A DNA stretch of 64,000 nucleotides from Callorhinus ursinus (lineage: Eukaryota > Chordata > Mammalia > Carnivora > Otariidae): NCBI RefSeq assembly GCF_003265705.1, contig NW_020312848.1, forward strand, positions 51,338,545-51,402,544, read 5' to 3'. The notes beneath the pieces are model-generated. The model worked only from the letters and a program-made list of their open reading frames with translations, ran no database searches and was not told the DNA's origin. The position numbers were made by a program, and so were the translations under genes. Of this stretch, positions 23,688-34,279 are shown one piece after another; the stretch's first letter is position 1; the number at the start of each line of letters is the position of its first letter.

Positions 23688-23870
23688 AGGATGCCTGGGT
23701 GGCTCAGCTGGTTAAGCATCTGCCTTCGGCTCAGGTCATGATGCCAGGGTCCTGGGATCAAGTCCCACATCAAGTTCCTTGCTCAGCAGGGAGCCTGCTT
23801 CTCCCTCTGCCTGTCACTCACCCTGCTTGTGCTCTCTCTCTCTCTCTCTGACAAATAAATAAATAAATAA
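23688..23870 (+). mobile_element. CAN SINE with 14-bp target-site duplication
   Basis: Head aggatgcctgggtggctcag, then tgccttcggctcaggtcatg, cctgcttctccctctgcctg, a (CT)n block and a (AAAT)n tail. Duplication taaagatgcaccct at 23674-23687 and taaagatgcatcct at 23871-23884. Confidence 0.96.
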
Positions 23871-24101
23871 TAAAGATGCATCCTAATTTCAGGTACATTG
23901 AAATATGAACAAAAATGTCCATCCTAGAAACCACAAAACACCATTGTGATAAATGTATAAACCTATAACATGATTATAAAAGGTAAATGGGTTACAATCA
24001 GAAACCCGATCACGAGATGGTCATCATTTGCCTCAATATTGGAACTGATAAAGTCCATGTAGATTGCTGGAAATATACACATCTTAAAAGTAAGACCCAA
24101 A

Positions 24102-24297
24102 GGGGCGCCTGGGTGGCTCAGTCGTTAAGCGTCTGCCTTCGGCTCAGGTCATGATCTCAGGATCCTGGGATCGAGCCCCGCATCGGGCTCCCTGCTCAGC
24201 AGGAAGCCTGCTTCTCCCTCTCCCACTCTCCCTGCTTGTGTTCCCTCTCTCGCTGCGTCTCTCTCTGTCAAATAAATAAAATCTTTAAAAAAAAAAA
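24102..24297 (+). mobile_element. Young CAN SINE, near consensus, with 16-bp target-site duplication
   Basis: The head ggggcgcctgggtggctcag is intact and the body keeps gtctgccttcggctcaggtc, gagccccgcatcgggctccc and tctcgctgcgtctctctctg before a pure A tail of about 15. The duplication aaaagtaagacccaaa is exact at 24086-24101 and 24298-24313. It is the least diverged SINE in the window. Confidence 0.97.
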
Positions 24298-24313
24298 AAA
24301 AGTAAGACCCAAA

Positions 24314-24924
24314 ATCTCAATGAAGGCAAACAGCCCTTTAGAGGTAAAAACGAAATGTGGGGTCCTTGAATGAACCAAGGGTATTCAATCTCTTACTGAC
24401 TGAAAGAGTAGTAATGGGTGTTTGTCTCTAGTAGAAGGGCAAGAAAGATACAGCATGAAAGGACTGACTTAAAATAAAACAGTGACAAAAAATCACCACC
24501 ATCCTTCTTAAGCAAATAATCTTCCTTCTCCTTTTTGATGTACTAGCGACGTATCTTTCCCATTTTCAATCTAGTATAGATTAACAACTTGCAAAATTGT
24601 TATTTTAATAACCACCTCAATTAATATAACATAAAGCTTTTTTCTTAAAGGATTATAGCTCCAACTAGTTGTAATCTCCTTGAAGATAAAGGAGACAAAA
24701 TTCTTGAAGACTCAGGTACTTTTTCCAAGTTAAAAACCCAAAATCCTAAGTACTTATCAATGACATCAGTTAGATTTCCTGCTAAATTTTATTTCTTAAT
24801 TTTTGGCCCTCCGTAATTTCATAAAACTTGTAAAAGTTTTAATTGTCTGTTGCTGGCGTTTGCAACATTGCCTACAATACCATAGTAGTCATAACCATTA
24901 GTAAATTTGACCTTGACTCCTCAC
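24314..24924. other. Intron, nothing recognised
   Basis: No family signature on either strand. Confidence 0.4.
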
Positions 24925-25095
24925 AATAACCTAGATTCTCACCATCAACCTGTGAAGTAAGTATGGCAACAATCATTATTCCCCTTCAATACATGAAAAA
25001 ACTTAAGTTTAGGACTTTGCCCAAAGTCACACAGTTAATAAGTAGAGTTGTCAGAACTGAATCCCAGGCCTTCTGACTCTGGGTCCATATTTTTC
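24925..25095 (-). mobile_element. MIR SINE, antisense
   Basis: Antisense MIR order: ctcacaataacctagattct, aacctgtgaagtaagtatgg, atcattattccccttcaata, catgaaaaaacttaagttta, gcccaaagtcacacagttaa, gaatcccaggccttctgact. Confidence 0.78.
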
Positions 25096-26418
25096 TTATA
25101 ATCACAGACTTAATGCCAATGGCTAGGAGCTTTCCTTCCCTCTCTCTTCCCTCACATAACAAATGATATTTCTTCTGAGATCTGGCTTGCTCAGCTGCAG
25201 AAACCCCTTCAACAGGGAGTTAGTCATTATTAATGTGGTAATTCTCTACACTTGCATTTAGCACAGATATGGTAATATTAGGCACAGTAGAGACTAGGGG
25301 AAATATACAATATTGATGGTCAGGTGATCAGGTTCTGGTGGGACTTGAACGCTTAAATTTCCTATGCCTCAAATTCTTCCTTTGCAAAAAAGCACAGTGA
25401 AATGAAGATGATCTCTAAGGCCTTTTCCTAATTAAAAACCTGATATTCGAAATCCTTATCAATAACAATCAGATCTCCTGCTAAATTTTCTACTTCTTGA
25501 TATTTAGTCTTGCATAATGTGGTGAAAGAAAAAGAGGAAACCAAAGAAACTTAGCAGTTAAATTCTACAGTGAGAGAAGAACAGAGAATACATAAACAGA
25601 AATTTTAATAAATTCCAACCATTGCCTGACTAAGGACACTGACTGTACTCATTTCAAACTAGAAGGTTTTAGGTTAAAAGAGATCTATACAGACACAATT
25701 GCCACAGAAGCCCTTCTAGGTATACAGGATGCTGTTACATTTTACTAGCTTATAACATCCTTTTTTTGTACATGGCAAAACTACACTTTTCTCATTACAA
25801 ATGCCCTAGTTCTTCCCACAAAGTTATTGTCAAGTTTCCAAATGTCACTAATTTGTCGCTTAAAGCAAACATATAAAATACTCTGACATATGAAAAATGT
25901 TCACCATGTCCTTTAGTTGCTTCAAGATACAGCATATAAATCACTGAGTTTCTAAATAGAAGCAAAGTACCTAGATATTTTTGCCTAAAAGATTTAAAAC
26001 AAATTTCCCACCTTTTTCCCCCCTCACTTGCAGCTTTCAGGCCACTTAACGTGCTTCAATCTCCAAGATATCAATTATTTTTTCAATTGGTGAATAAATA
26101 AAATTGGTATTTTGGACTTCCTGGTTAGCATGAAAAGGGTTATATGAGCTAATTTTCCTTGTATGAGTACATCTTTGTAAGAGTAAATTTCTATTAAATG
26201 GAAATTATGTCTATCAATTGAGCCTGTCACTACAAGTAGTTTTTAAAGGGTCAAAAAACTGATCAACTTTTATAGAATGTTATTGTTACCACCATCTAAT
26301 TTCTATGATAATGCTTTGTTTTAACAAATGCACTACCACTGCACTACCCTAACTTACCAAAAAAATTGCCCTAACTTACCAGTTAAATGATTCTTCCAAT
26401 TCCTTTCTCCTTTGCTTC
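25096..26418. other. AT-rich intron, nothing recognised
   Basis: No transposon family or exon-like segment seen. Confidence 0.4.
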
Positions 26419-26448
26419 TCTGACCTTTGTTCCTCTGACCTTTGTTCC
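26419..26448. repeat. 15-bp tandem duplication
   Basis: tctgacctttgttcc is present twice without spacing. Confidence 0.9.
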
Positions 26449-26464
26449 TCAAAAAATTCTCTCT

Positions 26465-26580
26465 GGGGCGCCTGAGCTGGCTCAGTCAGAAGAGTGCAAG
26501 ACTCTTGATCTCGGGGTTGTGAGTCTGAGCCCCATGTTGGGTGTAGAAATTACTTAAAAAAATAAAATCTTAAAAAAAAA
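26465..26580 (+). mobile_element. Short tRNA-Lys-type Carnivora SINE
   Basis: The head ggggcgcctgagctggctca is followed by agactcttgatctcggggtt and gtgagtctgagccccatgtt, then a short body ggtgtagaaattacttaaaa and an A-rich end. It lacks the CT-rich body of the other SINEs. The tRNA shape is visible: A box in tggctcagtc, CTT at the anticodon place (26504-26506), and a B box in gagtctgagcc. No convincing duplication. Confidence 0.92.
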
Positions 26581-27106
26581 TTTCTTTTAATTCTCTCCTG
26601 AAAAATTTCCCCAACCAATTTTTTTTCTCTCCAATCCTTTCATCCCTTTCTTTGGGTCCTTTTCTTTCTTTCTCCCCTTTGATTCTCTGCCTATATTTGC
26701 CTTCCTCTTACTTCACTCCTTCATAGCTCATTTGCTTCCACAAGTTCAACAAGCATTTCCACACTGATGAATCCCCAAGAACATTTCAGCCCTCACTCTG
26801 ACCAATCTCTGATCCTGGATTTCCAGCTGCCTTTAGGATAGATCTACTTGAATGACTTAATACCCTATTAGAATTCAAAATTTCTAGTTTCTTTACATCC
26901 TCCCAATCTCGCAATTCATAATCTCGTACTTAGGGACATCTAATTCTCCTAGGTAATCCTAACAATTTCAAATCCTTACTATATTGCCAAACACAAACCC
27001 AGAATGAATTAGGTTACTTGCTTTATTTCATTGCAGGATGCTAAAATGTCACTGAAAATAGCCACACACAAAAAATGTAATGATTGTTTTCAATACAAAC
27101 TGACAA
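26581..27106. other. Pyrimidine-rich intron, nothing recognised
   Basis: Several C/T-rich stretches (26600-26700) without a family signature. Confidence 0.4.
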
Positions 27107-27120
27107 GTTCATAGTATTCT

Positions 27121-27316
27121 TTTTTTTTTTTTTTTTAGATTTATTTATTTGACAGAGGCGGGAAGGGGCAGAGGGAGAGGGAGAGGGAATCCTCAAGCAG
27201 ACTCCCTGCTGAGTGTGGAGCCCGATGTCGGGCTCCACCTCAGGACCCTGAGATCATGACCTGAGTCGAAATCGAGTGGGTGGCTTAACCGACTGAGCCA
27301 CTCAGGCGCCCCATGG
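27121..27316 (-). mobile_element. CAN SINE with 14-bp target-site duplication inserted beside an old L1
   Basis: T18 tail, ttagatttatttatttgaca, cctcaagcagactccctgct, the body variant gagtgtggagcccgatgtcg, and head gactgagccactcaggcgcc. The duplication gttcatagtattct is exact at 27107-27120 and 27317-27330. Confidence 0.96.
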
Positions 27317-27330
27317 GTTCATAGTATTCT

Positions 27331-27550
27331 ATGAGTAAATGTACTATGGTTCACTCTTTCACTACTGGACATTTGTTTCTAATTTTTCAATATTGCAAAT
27401 AAAGTTATAATGTTCACTATTACAATTCTTTTCATGTTCAAAAATATCTCCTTAGTCTAGCAATACAGAAGCAGAATTACTGGATGATAAGGTATAAGGA
27501 TTAAGATTCTTGATTAATACTGACAAGCTGATTTCCAAAACAGTGCTATC
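27331..27550 (-). mobile_element. Ancient L1M relic, antisense
   Basis: Antisense L1 words occur in order: ctactggacatttgtttcta, atttttcaatattgcaaata, gaagcagaattactggatga, then tactgacaagctgatttcca. The SINE to the left interrupts or abuts this relic. Confidence 0.6.
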
Positions 27551-27557
27551 ACAAAAA

Positions 27558-27682
27558 TGTTAGCTCCAGGAGAACAGGGATCTTGTCTGTTTTGTGTGTA
27601 TTACAAGCACTGGTAATACAACAATAAACAGCAAACAGTACATGATCAATAAATTTTAGTTAAATATATGAATCAATCAGCC
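27558..27682 (+). mobile_element. L2 3' end
   Basis: tagctccaggagaacaggga, tcttgtctgttttgtgtgta, then aacaataaacag and tgatcaataaattttagtta, ending tatgaatcaatc: the L2 tail with an internal rearrangement. Confidence 0.62.
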
Positions 27683-29099
27683 AATAAGCCCTATGAAAAT
27701 GTTCTCACAGACCAAGTAAACAATCCTTCCAGGCAAAAGCTAAGAGCCATTTGCCATGTCCTTTTTCCCTGTGACAGCAACCAAGATGATAGGTAAATGT
27801 TTCTCTTCATGTAATTATTATTTATCATTATTTTCAGGTAGTAAAATGTGAAGGTTTTTTTTTTTCCTTGAAATGCACCCTTTTAATAAGCACAAAGTTG
27901 CAGGTAATGCCCTTAAAAAGAACTCCATGCAGGGAGGCCCTTTGATAGGAGCATTACAAGTGTGGAGTCCCACTCCTAAGAAAGAATATGGAGCAATAAA
28001 GGAAGCTGCTAGAGTCAGAAGGCATCCTTGACTCTGCTTTGAGATCAAGCCGACTTTGAAAATCAGAGAATATTTTAATTCAGAGAATTCCAATAAAGTT
28101 TTGCTAGATTTCAGTGAAATAAAAACGCTTCATAGTGCAGCTCAAAGGTAGTTTTACTGCAGCTCTAGAAGTCCCAGAAAAGCATTGAGAAACCAGGCAA
28201 CATGCTTCATTTTAAAGTGCCTATGTGAGCTAAAATGCACCCAAGCATAAGGGTAGAGAAAATAAAGAAGAGAAGGTAAACAGAGCCTCAGATATAAAAT
28301 ATAATTCAATTTGATATATTTTAACTGCAATAAATAAACCAAAGAAAACAAATGTATAAAGATCTGGGCACGTAATTTGAGTTTCTAAAGAAATTTTAAC
28401 TGTTATGATCTAAATTCCATTAGATAAAGAATATTTCTTCTACAGCTAAACACACTGATGTTTAAGAGTTTTAGTGCAAATTCCAAGACCTAAAAGAATC
28501 TAGAGGAAGTCCAAATGGAAATGAGAAGCAAGATTAATGCCAATCAATTGGCATTTCACAAAGGTAGAAGAGTAGGATATTTTCTTATTATTTTGTTTGT
28601 ATTTCATAAGTAAAGGTGTTTGTGGAAGACTTTTAAATAAATGTTTGCTTTTTCTATTTTTTTAGGTAGTAAAAGAGAAGAGGTTAACTAGGAAAAGGAG
28701 AGAATGAGAGCAGTCACCTGCAAATTTTGCAATCCAGAGGAATCCTCAGAATATCCTGCTTTAATGTTATTTGTTCTTATACTTAATTACCACAATTACC
28801 ATAAATGATTACAGTCAAGTAGTATGATTAACTAAAACCAAATATAGTGTTGTCATGCTTTTATCACAATTCAAGTTCATTATATTTTTCCCATCATAAT
28901 ACTAATTCATGGTCAATACAGAAGATATGGAGTAAAATAAAGAGCAGACAAAAGGGGGGAAAAAATCACTTCCAGAACTGTGATCTAAGTAAATCATTAC
29001 TTCATATTTTGGTATATTCCCCTGTCAAAGTTTTCCCATCCAAGTTTTTCCTTGCTCATTTGTTTCTATATACTTTAATTCTTCTTTTTTATTATGAAA
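27683..29099. other. Intron, nothing recognised
   Basis: No family signature. T-run at 27858-27867. The minus-strand open frames at 27818-28351 show no domain. Confidence 0.4.
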
Positions 29100-29620
29100 C
29101 ATAACAACGTAAGCTTTTACTCATGTTACCTCAATCTCTTCACAGGCTTCACTTTAATATAACATTCCATCAAGTGAGCATTTCACAATTTATATTTTGC
29201 CTTAGTGCTGGGGAGTTGCTGTCAATTTCTTTTACCATTGTTAATAATTCTGTAAAAAACATATTGGGTTTTTCCAGTATTTCAAATTCTTTTCTTAGAA
29301 TATATTCCTCAAAATTGAACTACTACATATCAAAAATGATAATCAAAATTAAAACATAATATGATTTCTGGGTTTGTAACAAACTAATACAGGGTAGGGA
29401 AGTAGATGAGAGTTACAGATGAAACAAGATTGTGCATGTTAAAAATTTTCCAGAATAAGATGTCCAAACAAAAATAAAAAGCAGACCACATTTAGAATAT
29501 GTAATTTTTTTTTCATTCTAACAAAGATGAAAGTTTAAGGCTCTTGATGCACATTGCCAGACTGCTTCCCTAAGGACTGTAATCATTTTTAATCCAACAT
29601 AACCTTAAGGTTTATTGTGA
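29100..29620 (-). mobile_element. Probable ancient L1M relic, antisense, interrupted
   Basis: Antisense L1-like words: aatataacattccatcaagt, atttcacaatttatattttg, taccattgttaataattctg, atattcctcaaaattgaact, and, after a break at about 29360-29520, cacattgccagactgcttcc. The block in between is unassigned. Confidence 0.45.
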
Positions 29621-29655
29621 AGGCTTCTTTAAATCCTCTTTTCTTTCAAGTCTTT

Positions 29656-29813
29656 ATTTTTTTTTAAGATTTTATTTATTTATTCATGAAAGACAGAGAG
29701 AGAGAGATAGTGAGAGAGGCAGAGGGAGAAGCAGGCTCCCAAGGAGCAGGGAGCCCGACGCGGGACTCAGGTCATGATCCCAGGGTCCTGGGATGGAGTC
29801 CCGCGTCGGGCTC
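29656..29813 (-). mobile_element. CAN SINE folded back on itself (inverted duplication)
   Basis: The antisense SINE runs from the T tail (aagattttatttatttattc) through gagggagaagcaggctccca to gagcccgacgcgggactc (29751-29768). The strand then flips: aggtcatgatcccagggtcc is sense SINE, followed by gagtcccgcgtcgggctc (29796-29813). The two 18-bp arms are perfect reverse complements around a 27-nt loop. The 5' tRNA head is absent. No flanking duplication was found. Confidence 0.88.
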
Positions 29814-30560
29814 ATTGTTTATACATTGATGTTGGCATGTCTCTCTAACCTCTCTATGTGGGCCCTACATCCCCTACAAATTTTTTGAGATAGGTTTCTG
29901 AGTTTTCACTTGATTCTAGACACTGACAATTGCTCTTATATGCTCTGTTGTTCATCATGGAAACATGATTCCACTCAGAACAACAACTGGATAACACAAT
30001 GATTTACCTACAGGGGTGTTTATCATATTGTTGTCTACAAGACAAAACTGTATCATAGTATTTTTAGCAAAAGTTAGAAGCAATCATTACTGTATTACTT
30101 TCAGGGGCTGCACAGTATTTCAAAATGTAGGCTACAAAAATGTTTGTGTGACATAATTCTGCCTTGCATATATTATATACATACTCACATGTACACACAC
30201 ACAGAAAAAAAAAACCCTAGAAGTGCATATACTAATAAAAATAGTATTTTCTTAGGGGGTTGATATTACTAGTGACTTTTATAAACTCTTTATTTATATG
30301 CTTTAATTTTAACAATAAACATTCTAAAAGTATATTTTTTTTAAATTAACAACTAAAGTAATCTCAACATATAACCAATCATTAACCAAGTCAATCTAGC
30401 CTCAGTTATTTTATGTGGGCCCTACATCCCCTATCAAATGTATGCTAGGAATATACAAACACAGAGCCAAAGGGTTTAACTTTTACTATCCAAACTACCT
30501 ATAATTCAAAAGGTCAGTAAGACCTATCACTCCTGCTATACCTGGCTCTCTGACCCCTAT
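29814..30560. other. AT-rich intron, nothing recognised
   Basis: The phrase gtgggccctacatcccctac at 29859-29878 recurs, in part, at 30415-30434 (tgtgggccctacatccccta). Otherwise no signature. Confidence 0.4.
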
Positions 30561-30575
30561 TTGGCAGTACATCTT

Positions 30576-31125
30576 TTTTTTTTAATTTTTTTTATTATGT
30601 TATGTTAATCACCATACATTACATCATTAGTTTTGGATGTAGTGTTCCATGATTCATTGTTTGCGTATAACACCCAGTGCTCCATGCAGAACGTGCCCTC
30701 CTTAATACCCATCACCAAGCTAACCCATCCCCCCACCCCCTCCCCTCTAGAACCCTCAGTTTGTTTCTCAGAGTCCACAGTCTCTCATGGTTCGTCTCCC
30801 CCTCTGATTTCCCCCCCTTCATTCTTCCCCTCTTGCTATCTTCTTCTTCTTTTTCTTTTAACATATAATGTATTGTTTGTTTCAGAGGTACAGGTGTGTG
30901 ATTCAGTCTTACACAATTCACAGCACTCACCATAGCACATACCCTCCCCAATGTCTATCACCCAGCCACCCCATCCCTCCCAACCCCCACTACTCTAGCA
31001 ACCCTCAGTTTGTTTCCTGAGATTAAGAATTCCTCATATCAATGAGGTCATATGATACATATCTTTCTCTGATTGACTTATTTTGCTCAGCATAATATTC
31101 CATTGTATATATATATATATATATA
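30576..31125 (-). mobile_element. Young L1 with 5' inversion: antisense 3' part
   Basis: Full antisense 3' UTR from the T tail through gtgctccatgcagaacgtgc and acagtctctcatggttcgtc, across the internal A-tract (tcttttaacatataatgtat), to the end of ORF2 (ttgctcagcataatattcca) and a (TA)n run. The duplication ttggcagtacatctt is exact at 30561-30575 and 31245-31259 and bounds both halves as one insertion. Confidence 0.95.
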
Positions 31126-31244
31126 CCATGCACCCTGATGTTTATAGCAGCAATGTCCACAATAGCCAAACTGTGAAAAGAGCCAAGATGTCCATCAACA
31201 GATGAATGAATAAAGAAGATGTGGTATACATGTACAATGGAATA
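31126..31244 (+). mobile_element. Young L1 with 5' inversion: inverted 5' part
   Basis: Sense ORF2 segment: atgcaccctgatgtttatag, gtccacaatagccaaactgt, gccaagatgtccatcaacag, ending gtacaatggaatatt. Its outer end is the same L1 point at which the antisense part breaks, as expected of twin priming. Confidence 0.93.
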
Positions 31245-31508
31245 TTGGCAGTACATCTTAAATCCTCAGGAGTTTTATGTCCTTACAATTCATTTTTGAT
31301 GACTTCACTGTCAGACAAGATTTTGATATTCATCAATCCCCCACCCCAGCCAGGCTACTTCTGGGTAGATGTAAGACACTACCCTCAACCCACTACCCCA
31401 AGCTTTATTTAGGCTTTTAAAAAGACAGTTACCAAATCCCTCCTTCAGCCAGAGAAATGGCACTTTATAGTGATTTTCATCCCAAAATGTGTATGCTTAA
31501 TTTTGTTT

Positions 31509-31832
31509 TGTTTTGTTTTGTTTGAGGGGGGTGTTTTTTTTATTTAAATTCAATTAGCCAACATATAGTATATTAGTTTCAGACGTAGTGTTCAATAATT
31601 CATCAACTGCGTACCTCACTCAGTGCTCATCACATCACCTGCCCTCCTCAATGCCCACCACCCAGTTACCCAGTGACCCCATGGGGGGAGAGGGGGAGGT
31701 GTTTTTTGTTTTAGGTAGGCTCCACACCCAGGGTGGAGCCCAGTGTGGGGCTTGAACTCACGACCCTGAGATCAAAACCTGAGCTAAGATCAAGAATCGG
31801 ATGCTTAACTGACTAAGCCACCCAGGCGCCCC
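31509..31832 (-). mobile_element. Older CAN SINE with 17-bp target-site duplication, split by an L1 end
   Basis: The right part is antisense SINE: taggctccacacccagggtg, gggcttgaactcacgaccct, gactaagccacccaggcgcc. The left part is only a (TTTTG)n tail. The duplication tatgcttaattttgttt (31492-31508) / tatgcttgattttgttt (31833-31849) shows that tail and head belong together although 31540-31683 is L1. Confidence 0.85.
31540..31683 (-). mobile_element. L1 3' end nested in a SINE
   Basis: ttatttaaattcaattagcc, aacatatagtatattagttt, ctcagtgctcatcacatcac and gcccaccacccagttaccca are the antisense 3' end of an older carnivoran L1 type, the type also ending at 61774. A G-rich duplication (gaggggggtgtttttt, about 31524-31539, and gagggggaggtgtttttt at 31689-31706) flanks it. 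Confidence 0.82.
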
Positions 31833-32244
31833 TATGCTTGATTTTGTTTAATTGTGGGGGAAAGAGATGATGTTTGAGCCCAGAAATCACTCAAAAAAGA
31901 CATGAGAAAAGACCAAATTTAATTGCTTTTTAGGAATGGGTAAGGAACTGTGGAGAGAACCTGTGAAAAGAAACTCTTAGAGATATTTGGAAACTGTAAG
32001 CCTTCTTTTTAACTTAAAAATAAACAGAAGCCTTAATTAAAAAAAAAATTCCCTTACTTGGCTTAGCAGAAGATACCTCAGCTGCAACAACTATAATGAG
32101 CAAAAAGTGAATATTGTGACTGTATAAAACACTTGAGATACATTTGAATGTACTGTATGTGCCTAATAGAGAGTGGTAGCTGTAGAGTTCATTGTTATAA
32201 AACCAGACTGACTGCCGGGCTAAATGACTAATGGGCAGAAGAGC

Positions 32245-32465
32245 CGAATGACCAAGAGCACAGCTCTGAGGGAAAAAGGCCCTGGTCTGAATCCTCATTC
32301 CAGCATTTACTGGGTGACCTTGGACAAGTTAACTCATCTCTCCGTGCATAGTTTCCTCACTGTACAGTAACACTTCTTACCTCACACGGTTATTGGGACA
32401 ATTAAATAAGGTAATATATATAAATCATTTAGAACAATTCCCATCATGTAGTACGTTCTCAGAAA
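32245..32465 (+). mobile_element. MIR SINE
   Basis: Sense order: gaccaagagcacagctctga, gtctgaatcctcattccagc, gggtgaccttggacaagtta, catagtttcctcactgtaca, acctcacacggttattggga, atcatttagaacaattccca. Confidence 0.8.
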
Positions 32466-32796
32466 CTTGTAGCTCTAAAATTACCAACTGCATATATTGT
32501 CCAGAACTACATACAGTTCTACCAAAGATGGAATTGGTTGTAACAAGAGTATTTTGTTGCAGCTACAGTTTTTGGCTCATTTCCTACTACTTACATGAGT
32601 CACACTGCTTATACTCACTTAAACACACACAGTACAGGTGATTTTAGAGAATAAATTTTCAATGAAGATTGATGTTTACCTTGGAGACAATATGCCAGAT
32701 CCCAAGTTCATGACAGGACTTGCTTGGAATTACAAAAATGAGAAGGTTAATTACCATTTTAAACATGATGATTGGCCATTGCCTTGTTTTCCTTTT

Positions 32797-32981
32797 TTTT
32801 TTTTTAAGATTTTATTTATTTATTTGAGAGAGAAAGAGAGCAGGAGCAGGGGAGCAGAGGGAGAGGGAAAAGCAGGCCCCCCGCCAAGCAGGGAGCCCAA
32901 TGCAGGGCTCAATCCCAGGACCCCAGGACCATGACCCGAGCCGAAGGCAGACACTTAACTGACTGAGCCACCCAGGCACCC
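32797..32981 (-). mobile_element. CAN SINE with 15-bp target-site duplication
   Basis: T-tail, aagattttatttatttattt, gagagcaggagcaggggagc, caatgcagggctcaatccca and head ctgagccacccaggcacccc. The duplication ccttgttttcctttt is exact at 32782-32796 and 32982-32996. Confidence 0.96.
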
Positions 32982-32996
32982 CCTTGTTTTCCTTTT

Positions 32997-34279
32997 GAGA
33001 AAAGAGCAAAACATTCTTACTAAATGCAAAAATAATCCTGTTGACAATTTATTCATTGCTGTTTATGACCTCTAGTTTTCTTTCAAATCAAGCAATTAGA
33101 TTTTAAACAAACACTCATGAAATAGAACCAAAAACCACTTCCTCAGCAAATTTAGTACTTCTTAAAGGTCTCCCACAAGTAACACCCTCCAATTAGTATT
33201 TATTCTCTTCCTCAAAGCATTGATGACTAGGCTGCCTAAGGGAAGCCAGTTGCCAGCTAAGGCATAGGAGGATGATAATAATGAGATTTAGCTAGGTGAA
33301 ACAATATGTTGCATTATAAAGAAGGAGTATCTCATCCAATTGAAATATGCTAGGAGAATAAAGAAGCCAGGAGACAACCAATTGTAAAAATATTAAGAAT
33401 TAGGTAACAAAGTCATTCTTTCTCAGCCCAACTAGATCTCCTAACTGCCAGGGTTACTTTCTACTTACATTAGTATTACCTCAGGGAATCTATTGTTTTC
33501 CTATAAAAGCCAGCCAAGCTGCACAGCTTAACCAAGGTATTTCTCTATATTAGTTTTCAAGTATAGAAAGCTTATCTGTAAATAAAGCATACATCATTTA
33601 TTGTTACCAGGATGTCATTAACTCTTGCTGCTCAGGAACTAAAATTATCTCTACAGGGATTCTTTTACAGAGAAACAAAAGAAATCAACTTGTAACCTAG
33701 CTCACATAAATATCACATAAGTAAACCATGTATTCGACCATTAGTTATTGGTATAGGAGTGCTGTCAGGCCATGCTATCCATGCTTCATGACTAGTATCT
33801 TCCACACACCATCAAGAAGCCTAGTTTCATCACTAAAATAAATTTAGGTCTTAAAAGATTTCAGAGGAGAGGGAAATACAGAAGAGAATGTCTAGAGTTA
33901 GAGATGGAAGAGTCATTTAGGGCTTACATGCCACATAAGAAGAGAACAAATGGAATCAGCATAAGTTTTAAACAGACTAATTATCTCAATTGTGTTGAAA
34001 AGAACTCTGGAAGCAACATGGAAAATGTATTAGAGAAAACAGAGTCAAAGAGAGACCACACAGGATCTTAGTGAGGGGACCTGAACTGAAACATTTCAAG
34101 AAAGAGAAGAAAGAACTACTGAATACATATTTCACAGGTAGACCCAAAAAGACTCTGTATCTCACTCTATGTAGATGGTAAGAAAATGGAAATAAAGATG
34201 ATTATAAAGTCTCTAACTGTAACTTGTGCTAAATACAGTAATGTCAAAAACCAAAATTATACACAGAGGGAGAGAACAC
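32997..34279. other. Intron, mostly unassigned; may hold more of the L2
   Basis: Purine-rich sequence at 33850-34280 could be a diverged continuation of the antisense L2 to the right. A TATA-like cctataaaagccag at 33500 has no supporting promoter features. Confidence 0.4.

Noticed and set aside
26465..26540. Functional tRNA-Lys gene
   Set aside because: It has a GGGGC leader, mismatched stems and an A-rich SINE tail; it is a tRNA-derived SINE.
33500..33520. TATA-like cctataaaagccag as a promoter
   Set aside because: Isolated motif in AT-rich DNA with no initiator, CpG or downstream reading frame.
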